A stretch of DNA of 64,000 bases from Pontederia crassipes (lineage: Eukaryota > Streptophyta > Magnoliopsida > Commelinales > Pontederiaceae): the NCBI GenBank assembly GCA_030549335.1, contig JAUKPH010000018.1, positions 7,626,001 through 7,690,000 of the forward strand, given 5' to 3'. Made by a program: the position numbers and the translations under genes. Each line of letters starts with the position of its first letter. Position 1 is the stretch's first letter. Under the pieces are notes generated by a model that was not told the origin of the DNA, ran no database searches, and saw nothing but the letters and a program-made list of their open reading frames with translations. Shown here one piece after another: positions 13,424 through 25,900 of this stretch.

Positions 13424-13720
13424 GGCGGTTGTGGAGGCGGTGTGGGTGCCATGGTCGGCGTCGCGCGGCGACCGCCACTCGATGGTGTTGTTACTGCAAG
13501 CGAGGTCAAAGGCCGCATCGCGGCCCTTGGAAAAGAACCAAGCTCCAACAAGCTTTCGGTTGCATAGGGTTGCAGGGAAGTCCGCACTCGCCTTGCAGGC
13601 ACCACGCCACAGCGAAGGCACCGGACCGAGGCCGCGATCGGAGAAGCTACGACGCTCCAGACAAATACTAGTCTCCAGCACGCCAATTATGACGTCGGAG
13701 CCGTAGTCTGCGTGGGACCA

Positions 13721-13820
13721 GAGGCCGAATTGGTTTTGGAGGCCGAGGAACTATGACGACCGCGTGGTGTGCAACTAGCTGGCATCATAGTTCCTCGGCC
13801 TCCAAAACCAATTCGGCCTC
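13721..13820. repeat. 36-bp perfect inverted repeat with 28-bp loop
   Basis: 13721-13756 is the reverse complement of 13785-13820. Both arms derive from the same subtilase codons (the LQNQFGLW region on the minus strand), so one arm is an inverted copy of the other. Confidence 0.92.
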
Positions 13821-14027
13821 TTCCTCGAACACGCCGAGGATCCAAGGGCGCCTGGCGAGAACTTCGGCGTGGTACAACGGGCGAGGTGGAGAAGCCGTGG
13901 AACACCGTCTCACAGATGTGAAGCATCGGAAGCGGCCCATTGCCGCCGCCGTCAGAGAACGCCGCAGAGGCGTACCAGTGGGCATTGGTGGGCCTGCCAC
14001 GGCCAGTACAAGTTCGATGACGAGCAA

Positions 14028-14764
14028 CAGGACATATATTAGTTTTTTAAATTTTTTTAAGAATTATTTTAAACTTTTAAATGTTAGGATATATGAGAGA
14101 AGGGTAATTTCAATAAATCTGAAAAAATTCGAAAATAATGGGAATGTTAACAGATTCTTATAGATGGATCAAAAGTAGCATAATTCACGGGGGCACCAGA
14201 GTTCGAAAGTCGGGACAGACACGAAAAATTATCATAATTTAGGGGAGGTTTGACGCACTAGTGCGCGGAGGCTAAAGCCTCTACTTGCACTTAGACAACT
14301 TATAACGATATTTGTCCCATCTTCGGCTTCAATTTTAAAGATGAAATAACTCTTTAAACATTGATATATTAAACCTTATCTGAAACGTATATCAATGTTA
14401 AAAAAAATGTATTGCGATATATAATTGTGTGCCTTATAAGGATCGGTTTGACTAAGCTGATATAAAATAATTAATAAGTTGAAGTGTTGATAAGTAATTT
14501 AATAATTGAAATTTATTTTATAGCTAAAGTTAATTTTAAAAATAATCATTTACATGTTTGATAATAAAAAAAATTATAAGTTATCATTTTAATCAAATGG
14601 TCAAAAGGTCCTTATATTATAATAGATGAAATATGTGAAGAAAAAGTTTGTATATTCTAAGAGCAAATTCATTGATCAATCTCATTAGTTTCTTTTCTCT
14701 CACAAAATAAGTTGGGTCCCCTAACTTATTTTTTACTTATAAATAAATAAAATAAGTGCTTATT
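14028..14764. other. AT-rich spacer, possible left half of a disrupted MITE
   Basis: No gene. From about 14440 the sequence (TTTGACTAAGCT, then AT-rich) resembles the reverse complement of 19758-19845 (TTGGCTAAGCTTATAAG). Both flank the LTR element at 14765-19752, which suggests insertion into an older inverted-repeat element. Confidence 0.35.
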
Positions 14765-15678
14765 TGTTGGATCACAAGTCACCAAGAGAGGGGGTGAATT
14801 GATGTTAAATCGAAAATATTGATTTTACAAAAATCATAGCGAAAGCTTAAAATCGATTTGTTAATAGTTAAGCCAACGCAATAACAATCAAATCACGTGC
14901 ATAATAGAGTATGAATGAGAGAGAGAAAGACAAACACAAGATGAACGGTGATTTGTTGACGAGGTTCGGTTACACTTTGACCTACGTCCTCGTTCCGACT
15001 TCTCGACCTCGAGATCGTCAAATATTCCACTAACACCCTTTCTTCATTTCAAATAGGATAAGGAAGAAATCATTTATAACTCTTTCTCTTTGTTTGCTTT
15101 AAGAGGTAAGACACATCTCTCCTATTCAAAAGCTTCCAATAGTCTTTTCTTTACTCAAGAGATAAGACACAACCTCTCTTCAAATCTAAACAACTATTAC
15201 AATATCACAAGAACATTCCTCAATCTCTTTTCTAAGAAGTCTTGGTCTTCTTAATGTGTTTTGGACCCCTTTTATAGCTTTCAATCTTCTCCATAAACGT
15301 TGTATTCAAAACTAACTGTTATGTACTTTTTTTCACTGAAATGGGCGCCCGTTTGAATTTCGGGTGTTTGTTTTGAAGTGACCGTTGAAATATAGTCGTT
15401 ACATGCAACAAACAAATATTTGTTTCATGTTTTGGACGTCCATTATGAAAATTCTGAAGTCTCAGACATTTGCGATCGTTGCGCCAACATTTTCGGACGT
15501 TCATTTTATCTCTAACTGTCGATTGAATGCTTTTCGATCGTCTATTTTGTCATCGACAGCTTGATAGTTATGCACTTTTTTATACATAATTTTTTTTATA
15601 GTTATCCAAATGAGATGACTTTTTTTATTGTTTTCATTTCTAAACATTCAAAATATATTCAATTCTTATTCCAATATA
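14765..15678 (-). repeat. 3' LTR (shortened)
   Basis: Direct repeat of 18257-19180, including the conserved box GACCTCGAGATCGTC and GTTGACGAGGTTCGG. The inner edge is uncertain: similarity to the other LTR fades after 15630, and a TTCCAATA at about 15671-15678 may be the mutated terminus. Confidence 0.65.
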
Positions 15679-17240
15679 ACTACTCTTAATTTCAAAATAA
15701 TAAATCATCAAATGTCATTAACCAAAAGTACGTGACAATTAAACTTCAAACAAGCAAAATTATATATTAGGATGTCCTTAATGCCACTCCTCAAAAGCTT
15801 AATACCACTCCAAACTTACAATTTTACCCTTCATTTTTTCCGACTTTATTGATTAGTCTCTCCCTTTGAGTCTCCTCGATTTTCAACCCAAGTTTGCTTG
15901 TTAAATCATTCCAAATTCACACTCGCTTTATCTTGTCTTGTGATCCTATTGGTTATTTGATTAATAGTATAAATTAAATTATTGGACAAATATATTAATT
16001 TGATTAATATGGAAATTACAATAAAATTAGACCCAAAAAATACAAATATACAAAATAAAGGAAAAATAAGAAGAGTGTACAAATACTAGAAAGTTTATTT
16101 TTAAAATAATTAAGTTTCTAAATAGTGTTCGTTGCTTTCTCATTTTTTGTTAATAAAATAATAATATATTTTTCAAAGCAATTAGTTGTAGTTAAACAAA
16201 TATTTTATCAATACATCACTAATTAACTAATGAGAGGTTTGTCATCAATTTGCTAATTAGTATTTTTCTTAACAAAAATGAAAAAGTAACCGACACTTAG
16301 TAATTATTCAGAGAAATAATTGCTTTAAAAAATAAGTTTTCTAATATTTTTTCACTCTTCCTATTTCCATTTTATTTTATATATTCATTATTATTTTATA
16401 TAACATAATAGGAAGACCTCTTTCATATTTTTCATGCTCAATATCAAAATAAACATATTTTGTGTGTGAAGAGTCGCATGCAAACTTTATTATTGATATA
16501 AGTGTCCTTATTTTTTTTATAAATATGATTTATACATTGAATTGGTAAGGTAGTTAAAAAAATGTCAACTTAGCAACCATAACAATTCAATAGACATATT
16601 CTCATCAAGCACATTTAATCAAAATGAATAATATAAGTACTTCCAAAATTACATGAGCAAGATAATTTTAGTATGTCTATTAATTATTAACTTATGCTCA
16701 TATTTTGATAATAAATGAACAAATTCAAAGCATAAGTATGCATAATGAATTCAAATTTTCATTCTCATATGCCAAAATATTTTTACCACAAGTTTTATGC
16801 ATTCATTTCATTTCAACTTCATTTTTATTTTTCTTTTTGTGTGACAGATACCAAGATACGTGTATCTTCACTTTACTTGAATCTTTGTAATTCCTTATAA
16901 AAACACACATACACACAAAAATCATTTGCATTTTGGTATCAAATCTTGATTTGGTAAAACATTATTAGTTATGGTTCCTTTTGGAACCCACATATCATAT
17001 TCATAGAATTATTAATTTTGCATTCAAAGGCATAGTGACCATGAACACCACAATAATAATAAGTAGTAAATAGTCTAATAAAATAATCATAAACACATCT
17101 CAACTTTAAATAATTATGATGAGAAGTATGATAATACTAATAATTATTAGCATGCTTTGATTTTAAAGAATAAGAATATTTCAAATAATATCTTTTTGTG
17201 TTCATTTTTCTTTTTATAATCATTAGACTTTGCAAACAAT

Positions 17241-18091
17241 TTAATAAGTTTTTTTAACATTCCTAATATGTTTCAAAGGCATAACAATTTTATCATATAA
17301 AATATTTCGCAAAGAAGTTATTTTCTTTTGTGATTCATTTTGTAACATAATTAATTTTGAGTTCTCTACCTTCAAAACATCATAATTTTTAATTGTCAAT
17401 GAGAGTGAATCAATTTCCTTTACTAAAAGTTTATTTTTAATTACACATGAATCATTTTCTTCTTTTAAATTTTCAATCAAGGTGAACAAATTTGCATTTT
17501 CACATTTTACCATATCACATGTACAAATTTGAGAAGAAGAATCAAAACATGCATCTCTTTTCTTTTTCAAAATATCAAAGTCACTTTTCATAATATGAAA
17601 ATAATTTATCAATATTTCATTTTTTTAAGAGTAAGATATTTTTGGATTAAGAAAAAAAATCCTTATGTACATCAAAATTGACAGTATCATCATTATCACT
17701 ATTCATACTAGAGCAATAAATAAGAGGTGTTGAAGGATACTTCATCATCCTCATTTTTTTGTCATCAAACATAAGTCTAGATTGCACATTGTGGATGACG
17801 AATTATCACTTTCTTCTTTATCCACATTTGATATGTCCTTTTTTTTTATCAAAAATTGCTTCATTTATATCTATCTAATGAAACTTGTCAAATCTCATGA
17901 GAAGTGGAGCATTTAGAAATAAGATTCATTCTATAAGAATCTAAAGAGGAATAAAAGACATTTTTTACGTTGTAGTCAAGTTTTTCAATCAACATTTGAC
18001 AGTCATCATATTCAAAGAAAGAAATACCAATGGAAACACCATTTAAAATTTTCTTTGGCTTTTCAAATCTAGTTTCTATAATTTCCCACAT
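17241..18091 (-). pseudogene. copia gag-like remnant
   Basis: Two minus-strand frames (18091-17888 and 17612-17241). The first has MWEIIETRFE and DSYRMNLIS-type features of UBN2 gag proteins. The second is a Lys/Glu/Asn-rich coiled-coil-like stretch (NLKEENDSCVIKNKLLVKEI), common in SIRE-like gag regions. Several stops separate them. The position just after the primer-binding site supports gag. Confidence 0.55.
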
Positions 18092-18242
18092 GTCTAATGG
18101 AATATAAATATGCCTTCATTCTTATTTTTCAAGAAGAAATAGAGTAGTTTTAAAAAATTTATGGGTCGAAAATGGGAGATCCTTCTTCCAAAATGGTGTC
18201 ATGCTCTAAAAGATGGTCAAATCTTTAAATAAGAGCAACCTT

Positions 18243-18254
18243 ACTCTAATACTA
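18243..18254 (-). other. primer-binding site, initiator-Met tRNA type (decayed)
   Basis: On the minus strand, TAGTATTAGAGT follows the inner LTR edge by two bases. Its differences from TGGTATCAGAGC include C-to-T and G-to-A changes, as expected from decay of methylated DNA. Confidence 0.65.
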
Positions 18255-18256
18255 AT

Positions 18257-19752
18257 TGTTGGATCACAAGACACCAAGAAGGGAGGTGAATTAGTGTTAA
18301 ATCAAAAATATCAATTTTACGAAAATCATCGTGAAAGCTTAAAATCGATTCATTAATCTTTAAACCAACACAATAGCAATCAAATCACATACATAATAGA
18401 GTATGAAGGAAAGGGAGAGAGAAAGACAAATACAAGATGCATGGTGGTTCGTTAAGGTTCCGCCACACCTTGACCTACATTATCGCTCTGACTTTTCGAC
18501 CTCGAGATCATCGGAGATTCTACTAATACCCTTCCTTCATGTATGGGACAAGGAAGAAATCCTTCACAACTCTTGCCTTTACTTCAAGAGGTAAGGCATG
18601 CATCTCCTACTCGGAAGTTTTCACTAGTCTTTTCTTTGCTCAAGAGGTAAAACACAAATTCTCTTCACTCATGAGCTAAACAACTATTATAATATCACAA
18701 GAACACTCCTCAATCTCTTTTTTATGAATCTCACACAATAGTAAGAGAGAAAGAAATGAAATATTTACAACTTTGAGCTCAATATGACTTTTGAATGAAC
18801 ACAAGTGTTTGCCTATCTTTTCTAGGAACTCTTGGTCTTCTTGATGTGTTTTGAACCTTTTTTATAGTCTCCAATCTTCCCCATACCGTTGGTATTCTAA
18901 ACTATTTGTTTGAGTTTCGGACGTCCATTTTGAAATAATTGTTAAAATATAGTCGTTACAGGCAACAAACGGGCGTCTGTCTTGTGTTTCGGGCATTCGG
19001 TATGAAATTCTTGAAGTTTTTGACATTTTCAATCATTGTGTCAACATTTGCGAGCATTGTTTTATGTACAATAGTAAATCGAAAGATTTTTTGTCGTTCA
19101 TTTTATTATTGACAACATGATAAATATGCACTCTTTTATACATAACATTTCGTATAGTTATCCAAATGGGGTGATTTTTTATTGGAAAGTTAACAAAATT
19201 TTCTACCACTTTAATATTAATCATTCATAAAAAATTTAATGAGGTCATAGTTTAATATTAATTCAAAGTTCAGTACATAAATTTGCTCATTTCAAATTAA
19301 ACTTTTTAGACCTTTACTCTTTTATATATATCTTTTCATATGAGCATTCAAATGAGATGATATTTAATGATATTGAAAGATAACAAAATTATATAAAACT
19401 TTCACGTTTATCTCTTATCAAAATATATTGATAAAATACTCAAATATTAAGTTTTTAAGTTAGCACATAAAAATATCAACTTCAAATTAAACTTTCCGAG
19501 CTTTACTTGTTTAAATATAATTTTTTATGTGATTGTCAAAATGAGGTAATTCTTCATTCTCTAGAAAGATAAAAAAATATCTATAATTTTTATATTCACC
19601 TCTTAATATTAGACAAATGCTAACCGAAAGTTTGGTGTATGAATCAAATCATTCTTATTTAAACTTTTTTACCTTTAAAATATGACTATAATATTTCGAG
19701 GATTGTATCATTAAAATATAATTATATATGGCATAAAAACTTTGTTCCAACA
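18257..19752 (-). repeat. 5' LTR (full length, 1496 bp)
   Basis: Begins TGTTGGA and ends TCCAACA on the plus strand, next to the TTATT target duplication. Its right part contains degenerate repeats of about 187 bp (starts near 19131, 19317 and 19506) that the other LTR mostly lacks. Confidence 0.75.
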
Positions 19753-19757
19753 TTATT

Positions 19758-20159
19758 AACTCTCTTTTTCAATTACCAAACATTGAGAAAATTTTAAAAT
19801 CGCTTATAAATCATTTTGACTGACTTATAAGCTTAGCCAAGCTCCTACTAATTCTTCTCCCAGTGTAGATCTTGATGTGTTTATATTCTTTCTTCAAATC
19901 TTGTGAACCAAAGGCCTGAGTATGTATTTGTTTGGACTCACAACATATGAATTTGTGGTCAAAATAGGATATTTAAGTTGACATTCATTATACATATAGA
20001 TCTACAATTTAGCCAAATAATTTAGAAATATTACCCATTGTTTCTCACTTCTATTTCTTAGAAGATGAGGATATGAAGTTGGCACCGTGATATATACTTA
20101 TAGCATCCAACACAAAGAGAACCTGTTCAATATGCTAATTGGTGTAGTGAAGAGGGAGA
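19758..20159. other. short spacer, possible right half of a disrupted MITE
   Basis: 19758-19850 is partly the reverse complement of the stretch from 14440. No gene is seen in the remainder. Confidence 0.35.
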
Positions 20160-22900
20160 AATATAGAGTTTGAGATGTCGTATGTGTTTCAAATAACAAA
20201 AAAATATGCTTCATTGATTACCAATGAGTTGTGAATGAATTGGCAGACATAGTAAACTACAAAAGCAACATTTGAATGTGTAAGAACTAAAAAGCATTGT
20301 TTGTGAATATAGAGTTGCATTATCAAAGGTGTCACCACATGTAGGCAATAAACGAGTGCAGCATGCAACTAATGGGGAAATTGGCCTAGACATCTTGGTA
20401 CAACATAGTACATTTTCAATATATTTGCATTGATACAAGATTAAACTATCTCTATCTGACATCACTTTGATGAGAAGGAAGAAATTTAAAGGACCAATTT
20501 CTTGTAGTTTATTGTTGACGATGTGGCAAGGTCTTGTGAGTAGAACTTTGTTGAGAAAAACAAGGGCATGATCATTTGGTGAAGATGAAGTGTGAGAGGT
20601 AGCAGTAGGGGGAGTTGAGAGTAAAGGTTCAAGATGGTCATGTGTGGTGATGTAACCATGGTGGGGATAGAAAGCCATGGAGATGAGGGAATGTGTTCAT
20701 AAAAATATGGCCAGTTGTAATGGTAAGACAACAATAACCGACTGTTGAGTTTAGGTTATCCAAAAAAACATAAGGAATTGTATAAAACTCGAACTTGTGT
20801 TTATTATTAGGTTGAATGCATGGGTAAGGTGTACGCCCAAAAATTTTTAGAAAGGTGTATTCGGGTGGCTTGGATGTAGAGTAAAAATGGGTGACCGATG
20901 GTGAAGAACATGAGTAGGGAGACGATTGATAAGGTAGGTAGTTGTTTCGATTGCAAAGTGACCTTTGGGAACATAGGCACGTGCAAACAAAGCGGTACTA
21001 ATTTCAATAAAATGATGAATTTTCCTCTCAACACTGCCATTGTGTTAATGAGTGTGAGTACACGCCATGTGATGAGCAATACCACATTTTTTAAGGTATG
21101 GGTGAAGAGAAAGAGACTCGCCACCAGGATCCCTTTGTAGTGCACATAATTTAGTGTTAAACTTACATTCAACCAAGGCATAAATTTATTAAAAATAGAG
21201 ACAACATCATACTTCTAGACTAAGGGAAATGACCACATAAGTCCTAATAAATCATCAACAAAAAAACTAGATGTCCCCTAGATGACGACATGGGGGGCTG
21301 GCCGGACATCCCCATAGACAAGTTGTAACGGAGTGGAGTATGACGAGCAATGAGTGGGAGAGGACATCGGGTGGACTTGCCCTAAAGACAAGCAACATGA
21401 ACTTGTGAATTGAAGATGATGATCGGGCCTTGCATGCCATTGGTCGACGAACACTTTTGGCTTAGGAATGCAGATGTTTAGCATAGTTGAGGAAGGTGAT
21501 AAAGACCACCCTTAGTGTTTCCTTGCAGGAGGATTTTGTTGGTTCAATGATCCTTGACAAAAAAACGTTAGGATGGAGTAAAAAATATTATCTTTTAGAG
21601 AAAATATTGTAAATTGTTTAACAAAGAGAGACGCTTTAGTAATTGTTGGGAAGTTAATTGTGTGGTTTAAGACAAGTGGATGAGAGGAGTGAGAGATGGA
21701 AAAAGTATCAATATAACACTACAAGAAAAATAACTTTTAGCGATCATAATTAACGAAGAGATTCAAATATGATCGTTAAACATCGTTATTAATGACTAGA
21801 AAAAATTCTGATCATCAACAATAAGGACAAAAATTCTGGTCCTTAATATTCTTATGACTGGCCGTTAAAAATCAACAATAAGGACCAGTAAAAATCTGGT
21901 CCTTAATATTCAAATTAACGACCATCATCTTGTCGTTAAAAGTATGAAAGAAGAAAAGAACAAGTATAGAAATATAGTCCCACATTCATTATGGTAGTAT
22001 GATGAGAGCAAAGATACAAGTATTAATAGAGGAGGAGACTAATGGGCTAATGTAGAGTTTTATGGAGAAGATCCATCTTTGGATCTTTTTCAAATTTAAA
22101 ATAATATTTTTTAATAGATTATTTGTTCACAAAAAAACTTTAAAAAATTGATCGGTTCATCCAAAATGTTATTCAATCCGGTGATGTCTTTAGCGACTAG
22201 GTGAGTGGTCCTTATAAGTTATATAAGGGACCAGCATACTAGTCGCTATTGAATTTTTAGGGAAGAGAGTTACAGTGGTCCTTAAAAAGAATCAACGGCC
22301 AGTTATTCACACTGGACGCCTTTTAGCGACGGGACCTATAGCGAAGAGCCGCGATCAGTTTTTTCTTGTCGTTGATGAGTATTAATAGCAAGATGACAAC
22401 TTTTAACGACTACATATCTTTTCGCTAATGACCTAATTTTTTATAGTGTAAGCAACAGAAAGTCCCTCACCGTTGTTGATAGAGAGGTGCTCATTGCCAC
22501 TATAAGGTGTTGCAATTTGAAGCATATGTAAATCTAGAAAGATGTGAAGCATGGCACCACTATCCAAAAACCATTTAGAGAAGCATATTCAGAGTAGCAA
22601 CACAGTGATTTGTAGGAAATGCAGCGTAGGCTTGTGGCTTCACATAGTGTGGTCTTTGCGAGATGTCGTAAGGTAGAGGATGTGGTGAGAATTTGACTGT
22701 AGCTCCAGAGCCTAGGGTAAATAGTGATATGGATGATGGTCAGGGACTCCACAAACGATGTAAGGATCAAACCAACCACATCCTTGTCCATGGCCTTAGC
22801 CTTGAATGTCAAAGTCAATTGGCGACCACATTGGCAAGATGTGTGATGTGGCCAAAATAGTAGTACCATTAGCAAATGAACTAGTCGTTAAAGTAATAAA
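20160..22900 (-). pseudogene. Ty1-copia pol remnant, interrupted by a CACTA element
   Basis: Reading right to left across frames: a post-zinc-knuckle/protease-side block at 22875-22460, a pre-integrase block at 21710-21490, an integrase block at 21480-20800 (GTSSFFVDD and QHNGSVERK are recognisable), and an RNase H-side block at 20680-20211 (YIENVL, then DNATLYSQT). Frameshifts and stops are frequent, and the RT core is largely missing. The reading continues sensibly only when 21717-22448 is removed. No LTR was identified for this copy. Confidence 0.75.
21717..22448. mobile_element. non-autonomous CACTA (En/Spm) element, 732 bp
   Basis: Starts CACTACAAGAAAAA and ends TTTTTTATAGTG, with the 3-bp target duplication TAA on both sides (21714-21716 and 22449-22451). 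Inside are repeated sub-terminal motifs (AACGACC, GTCGTTA, GGTCCTTAATATTC). No transposase ORF. Confidence 0.92.
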
Positions 22901-22927
22901 GTGCATAAGTAAATATATTGTTTCTAT

Positions 22928-25900
22928 TATAACAACCTGAAATTTCATCCCCAAATGCCAAGGGTAATTAGTTCATTCGGCTGTGTTAGCCCGTTCACCA
23001 TCATATAATCATAAAAAAAATATGATTTTCTATTAATGCAACATAAACATAAACCATTAAACAAGATAAAATAGTCTTTCAATTAAAGCGAAAAACTTCA
23101 TTAAAACATCAAAGTAATGTCATAGAATTAAAAATATCACTAATAATTATCTTTTAAAATATCTTTTAAAAACAATGGTAAAACAGACTCGATGATTTTA
23201 AGAAGCCTGGACCAATTGTGCAACCACTTGTCATGAGTTGAGTTGTCATCCATCCATTCATTGGTTACCTACACGGATCCAGGGTGCAAGATTTTCCCCG
23301 ATCAGAGTATGTAATGGTGGAATACTACATGACAAGATTGTTAGGATCGCTTTCCGAGATAGGATCGTAAGGGGCTTCGAGGATTGAGGATCGTAATATC
23401 TTACCCCATGAGTAAAAAATTATTTTTTAATATAAAATAATAAAGTATTATATTTATCCATAAAAGTTATGTTTATATATAAGTTATTAAACATTTACGA
23501 TTGATACTTTATTCATATTTTCAAGTCTAATATGGGTATTTTTTATATCATATGAAAGACAATATGATATATTCTTAAAAACACTCAAATATATAATATT
23601 TGATCTTAATGAACTATAATATTTATTAAAGTGAAATATACTTCTTAGTATACGTGCAATAATAAAACAATAATTTTGATATAAGATAATATAGTATTAG
23701 ATTTATAGCATAACATTAAATTATTAGAAGATATTAAAATTCATGAAAATGAGACTAACATATACAATATATATATAAATAAAATAGTTAAATCTAATTT
23801 TCTCAAGGACCTTTATGTTTACTTTTATTTTTTATTCAAACAAATAAATTTGAACCAATATCGTAGGATCGTAAGAATATCTTACCGATCTTAAGATCTA
23901 GTTATAGATCCAGTATAGATCCTATGTTTAAGATCCTCCATGTAGGATTGGAATTGTTTTTTGTCCGAAGGATCGTAAGATCGTTTACGATCTTACTATC
24001 CAAATCGGGATCCTGACAACCATGCTACATAATGTACATAATCATTTTCACATAATAAGAAGGAAATATGAAAAATTACACCAAATACCCTCAAACTTTA
24101 AAGTTTGCTTAGCGATGCCCTCCAACTTTACTTTGTAACACGAATGTCCTTCATTTTTTAACTCGTTTCACTCGGTGCCCTCTTTACCTGCTATGGCCCT
24201 TCTTCCGATCACGGAGCTGACGTGGGCCAGATGTGGCGTTGACATGATATCTTCTCTCCTCTCCACACCGATGTGACAATATTAAAAACAAAAATATTAA
24301 TTAAAAAAATAAAAATGCCACGCTCACGCCAGCAAGATCGTGGGGAGGGGGGACCTCGCCGGTGCGCAGGACGCTGATGAGGAGGCAGGGGGGCGAGCGT
24401 AAGAACAAAAGGAAGCAAATATATTCTATACTCGATAAGTACCAATACACAATGGGAGGATTAGTCCCACTTTCAGGAAATGAACGTATAGATATTTTTG
24501 TTTATCACCGATTTGTTACCGTTAGAAAAAAGTTTCCTCATCCATATTGTCTTACTTTCAATCTATGTATAAAATAAACCCCTCTACGAGCCCCCCCCAC
24601 CCCCCTTCTACGACCTCGTCAGCGTCTCTTCTCCTCGCTCCCCCCCACTCTACGACCTCATCTGTGACTCTCCGTGCGCCGACGAGGAGAAGCCCCCCCT
24701 CCTCCTCCTCCTCCTCGTTGGAGCTGGGGGGACCCGGTGTGCACCCCCGTGGAATTTTTTAATTATTTTTTATTTTCTAATATTTCCACGTAAGCATGGA
24801 GAGAAAAAATATACTGTCAGTGTCATATCTGTGCCACGTCAGCTCCGCGACCGGGAGACTGCCTATCCCAAGTAAAGAGGCATAAGGTGAAATGAATTAA
24901 AAGATGGAGAGTATCGTTGTTACAAAATAAAGTTGGAAGACATCGCTGAGCAAATTTGAAAGTTGGAGGGCATTTGGTGTAATTTTTTCGAAGGAAATAA
25001 TATGCATGTCATGTACTTAACATATGATGAAATGCATTCATTCAATTAAAACATCTATCATCATGCATTAATAGCATAATAGCGTAGAAAACATGTATCA
25101 TTTCATCATCACAAATATAGTATGAAACATTCATAGCAATCATCAATTCGATCCATAGGCATATAAGTGATATACACTTATCATAACCATTGTCCCAATA
25201 ACTTTCCTTAGTGTTACTTTATAATCCTTTTGGACTTCTACTTTCGTGAGATATCTTTCTATTCAATCGCTCATTAGCCCTTTCCTTTAATGTTATATCT
25301 TCTGATAGTTGGGATTTATGTCGTTTCCCTCACAGGCTAGCTAATCCTAGGAGACAATGCTCCACTCTTGCTCGAAGGCGACGTTAGAATGTGCACACCA
25401 TTGTCCATGTATGTAACGATCATTCTGAAGAACCATCGCCCGAGGGCGATATCGGAATGACACACTATTCTCGATGTGTGTAACGATCATTCAGGAAAAA
25501 TTCGATAAAGGGACATTGGGGGGTGACATGTAACATTATCCACAACTGGGTTCATTATGCTTTTCAATCAACAATCAATTACGTTGCTCACTTTTCAGAT
25601 TTTAATCTAGTTGCGTAGGAAACATACATATACATATATCTAGATTCTTATCTAATCAACAAACATCAATACATAGTATTAATACTTCAAAAATAACTTT
25701 TAAATATCATATATCCAACATTCAAGTTGGTCATGGCCGTGACGTGGGTGTCACGCTCGTGACCGTAACTTAGAACGTTGTCCCACTCGGCCACGACTGT
25801 CCTTGGGATGTCAATGGCATGCCACGTCCTGTCACGATCATGCCTCAAGGTAATACGGCCGTGTGCGAGACCGATGTCGAGCTCGCCATATCATCCACGC

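Larger units (their letters stand above)
13176..14027 (-). pseudogene. subtilisin-like serine protease fragment, inactivated
   Basis: Minus-strand translation matches the plant subtilase family. There is an inhibitor-like stretch (LHICETVFHGFS), the segment leading to the catalytic Asp (SDVIIGVLETS, normally GVLDTG), SFSDRGLGPVP..WRGAC, LCNRKLVGA, the His-box HGTHTAST, then AYKVCW and DIFATFDRAVAD. The catalytic Asp is replaced by Glu, a Gly is missing before the His box, 28 residues are duplicated in tandem, and a 36-bp fold-back breaks the frame in the N-terminal part. The Asn and Ser regions are absent. An active protease is excluded. The intact parent gene is presumably elsewhere. Confidence 0.88.
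14765..19752 (-). mobile_element. LTR retrotransposon (copia-like, decayed, non-autonomous)
   Basis: The 5-bp target duplication TTATT lies at 14760-14764 and 19753-19757. The outer ends read TGTTGGA and TCCAACA, the short inverted repeat expected of LTR termini. Two direct repeats bound it: 14765 to about 15678, and 18257-19752. A primer-binding site resembling the initiator-Met tRNA complement (TAGTATTAGAG against TGGTATCAGAG) sits at 18243-18254 on the minus strand, so transcription ran right to left. Only gag-like remnants remain inside; I see no protease, integrase or reverse transcriptase. Confidence 0.82.

Noticed and set aside
13109..13567. Plus-strand ORF with an internal repeat
   Set aside because: Antisense of the subtilase fragment; the repeat is the 84-bp duplication.
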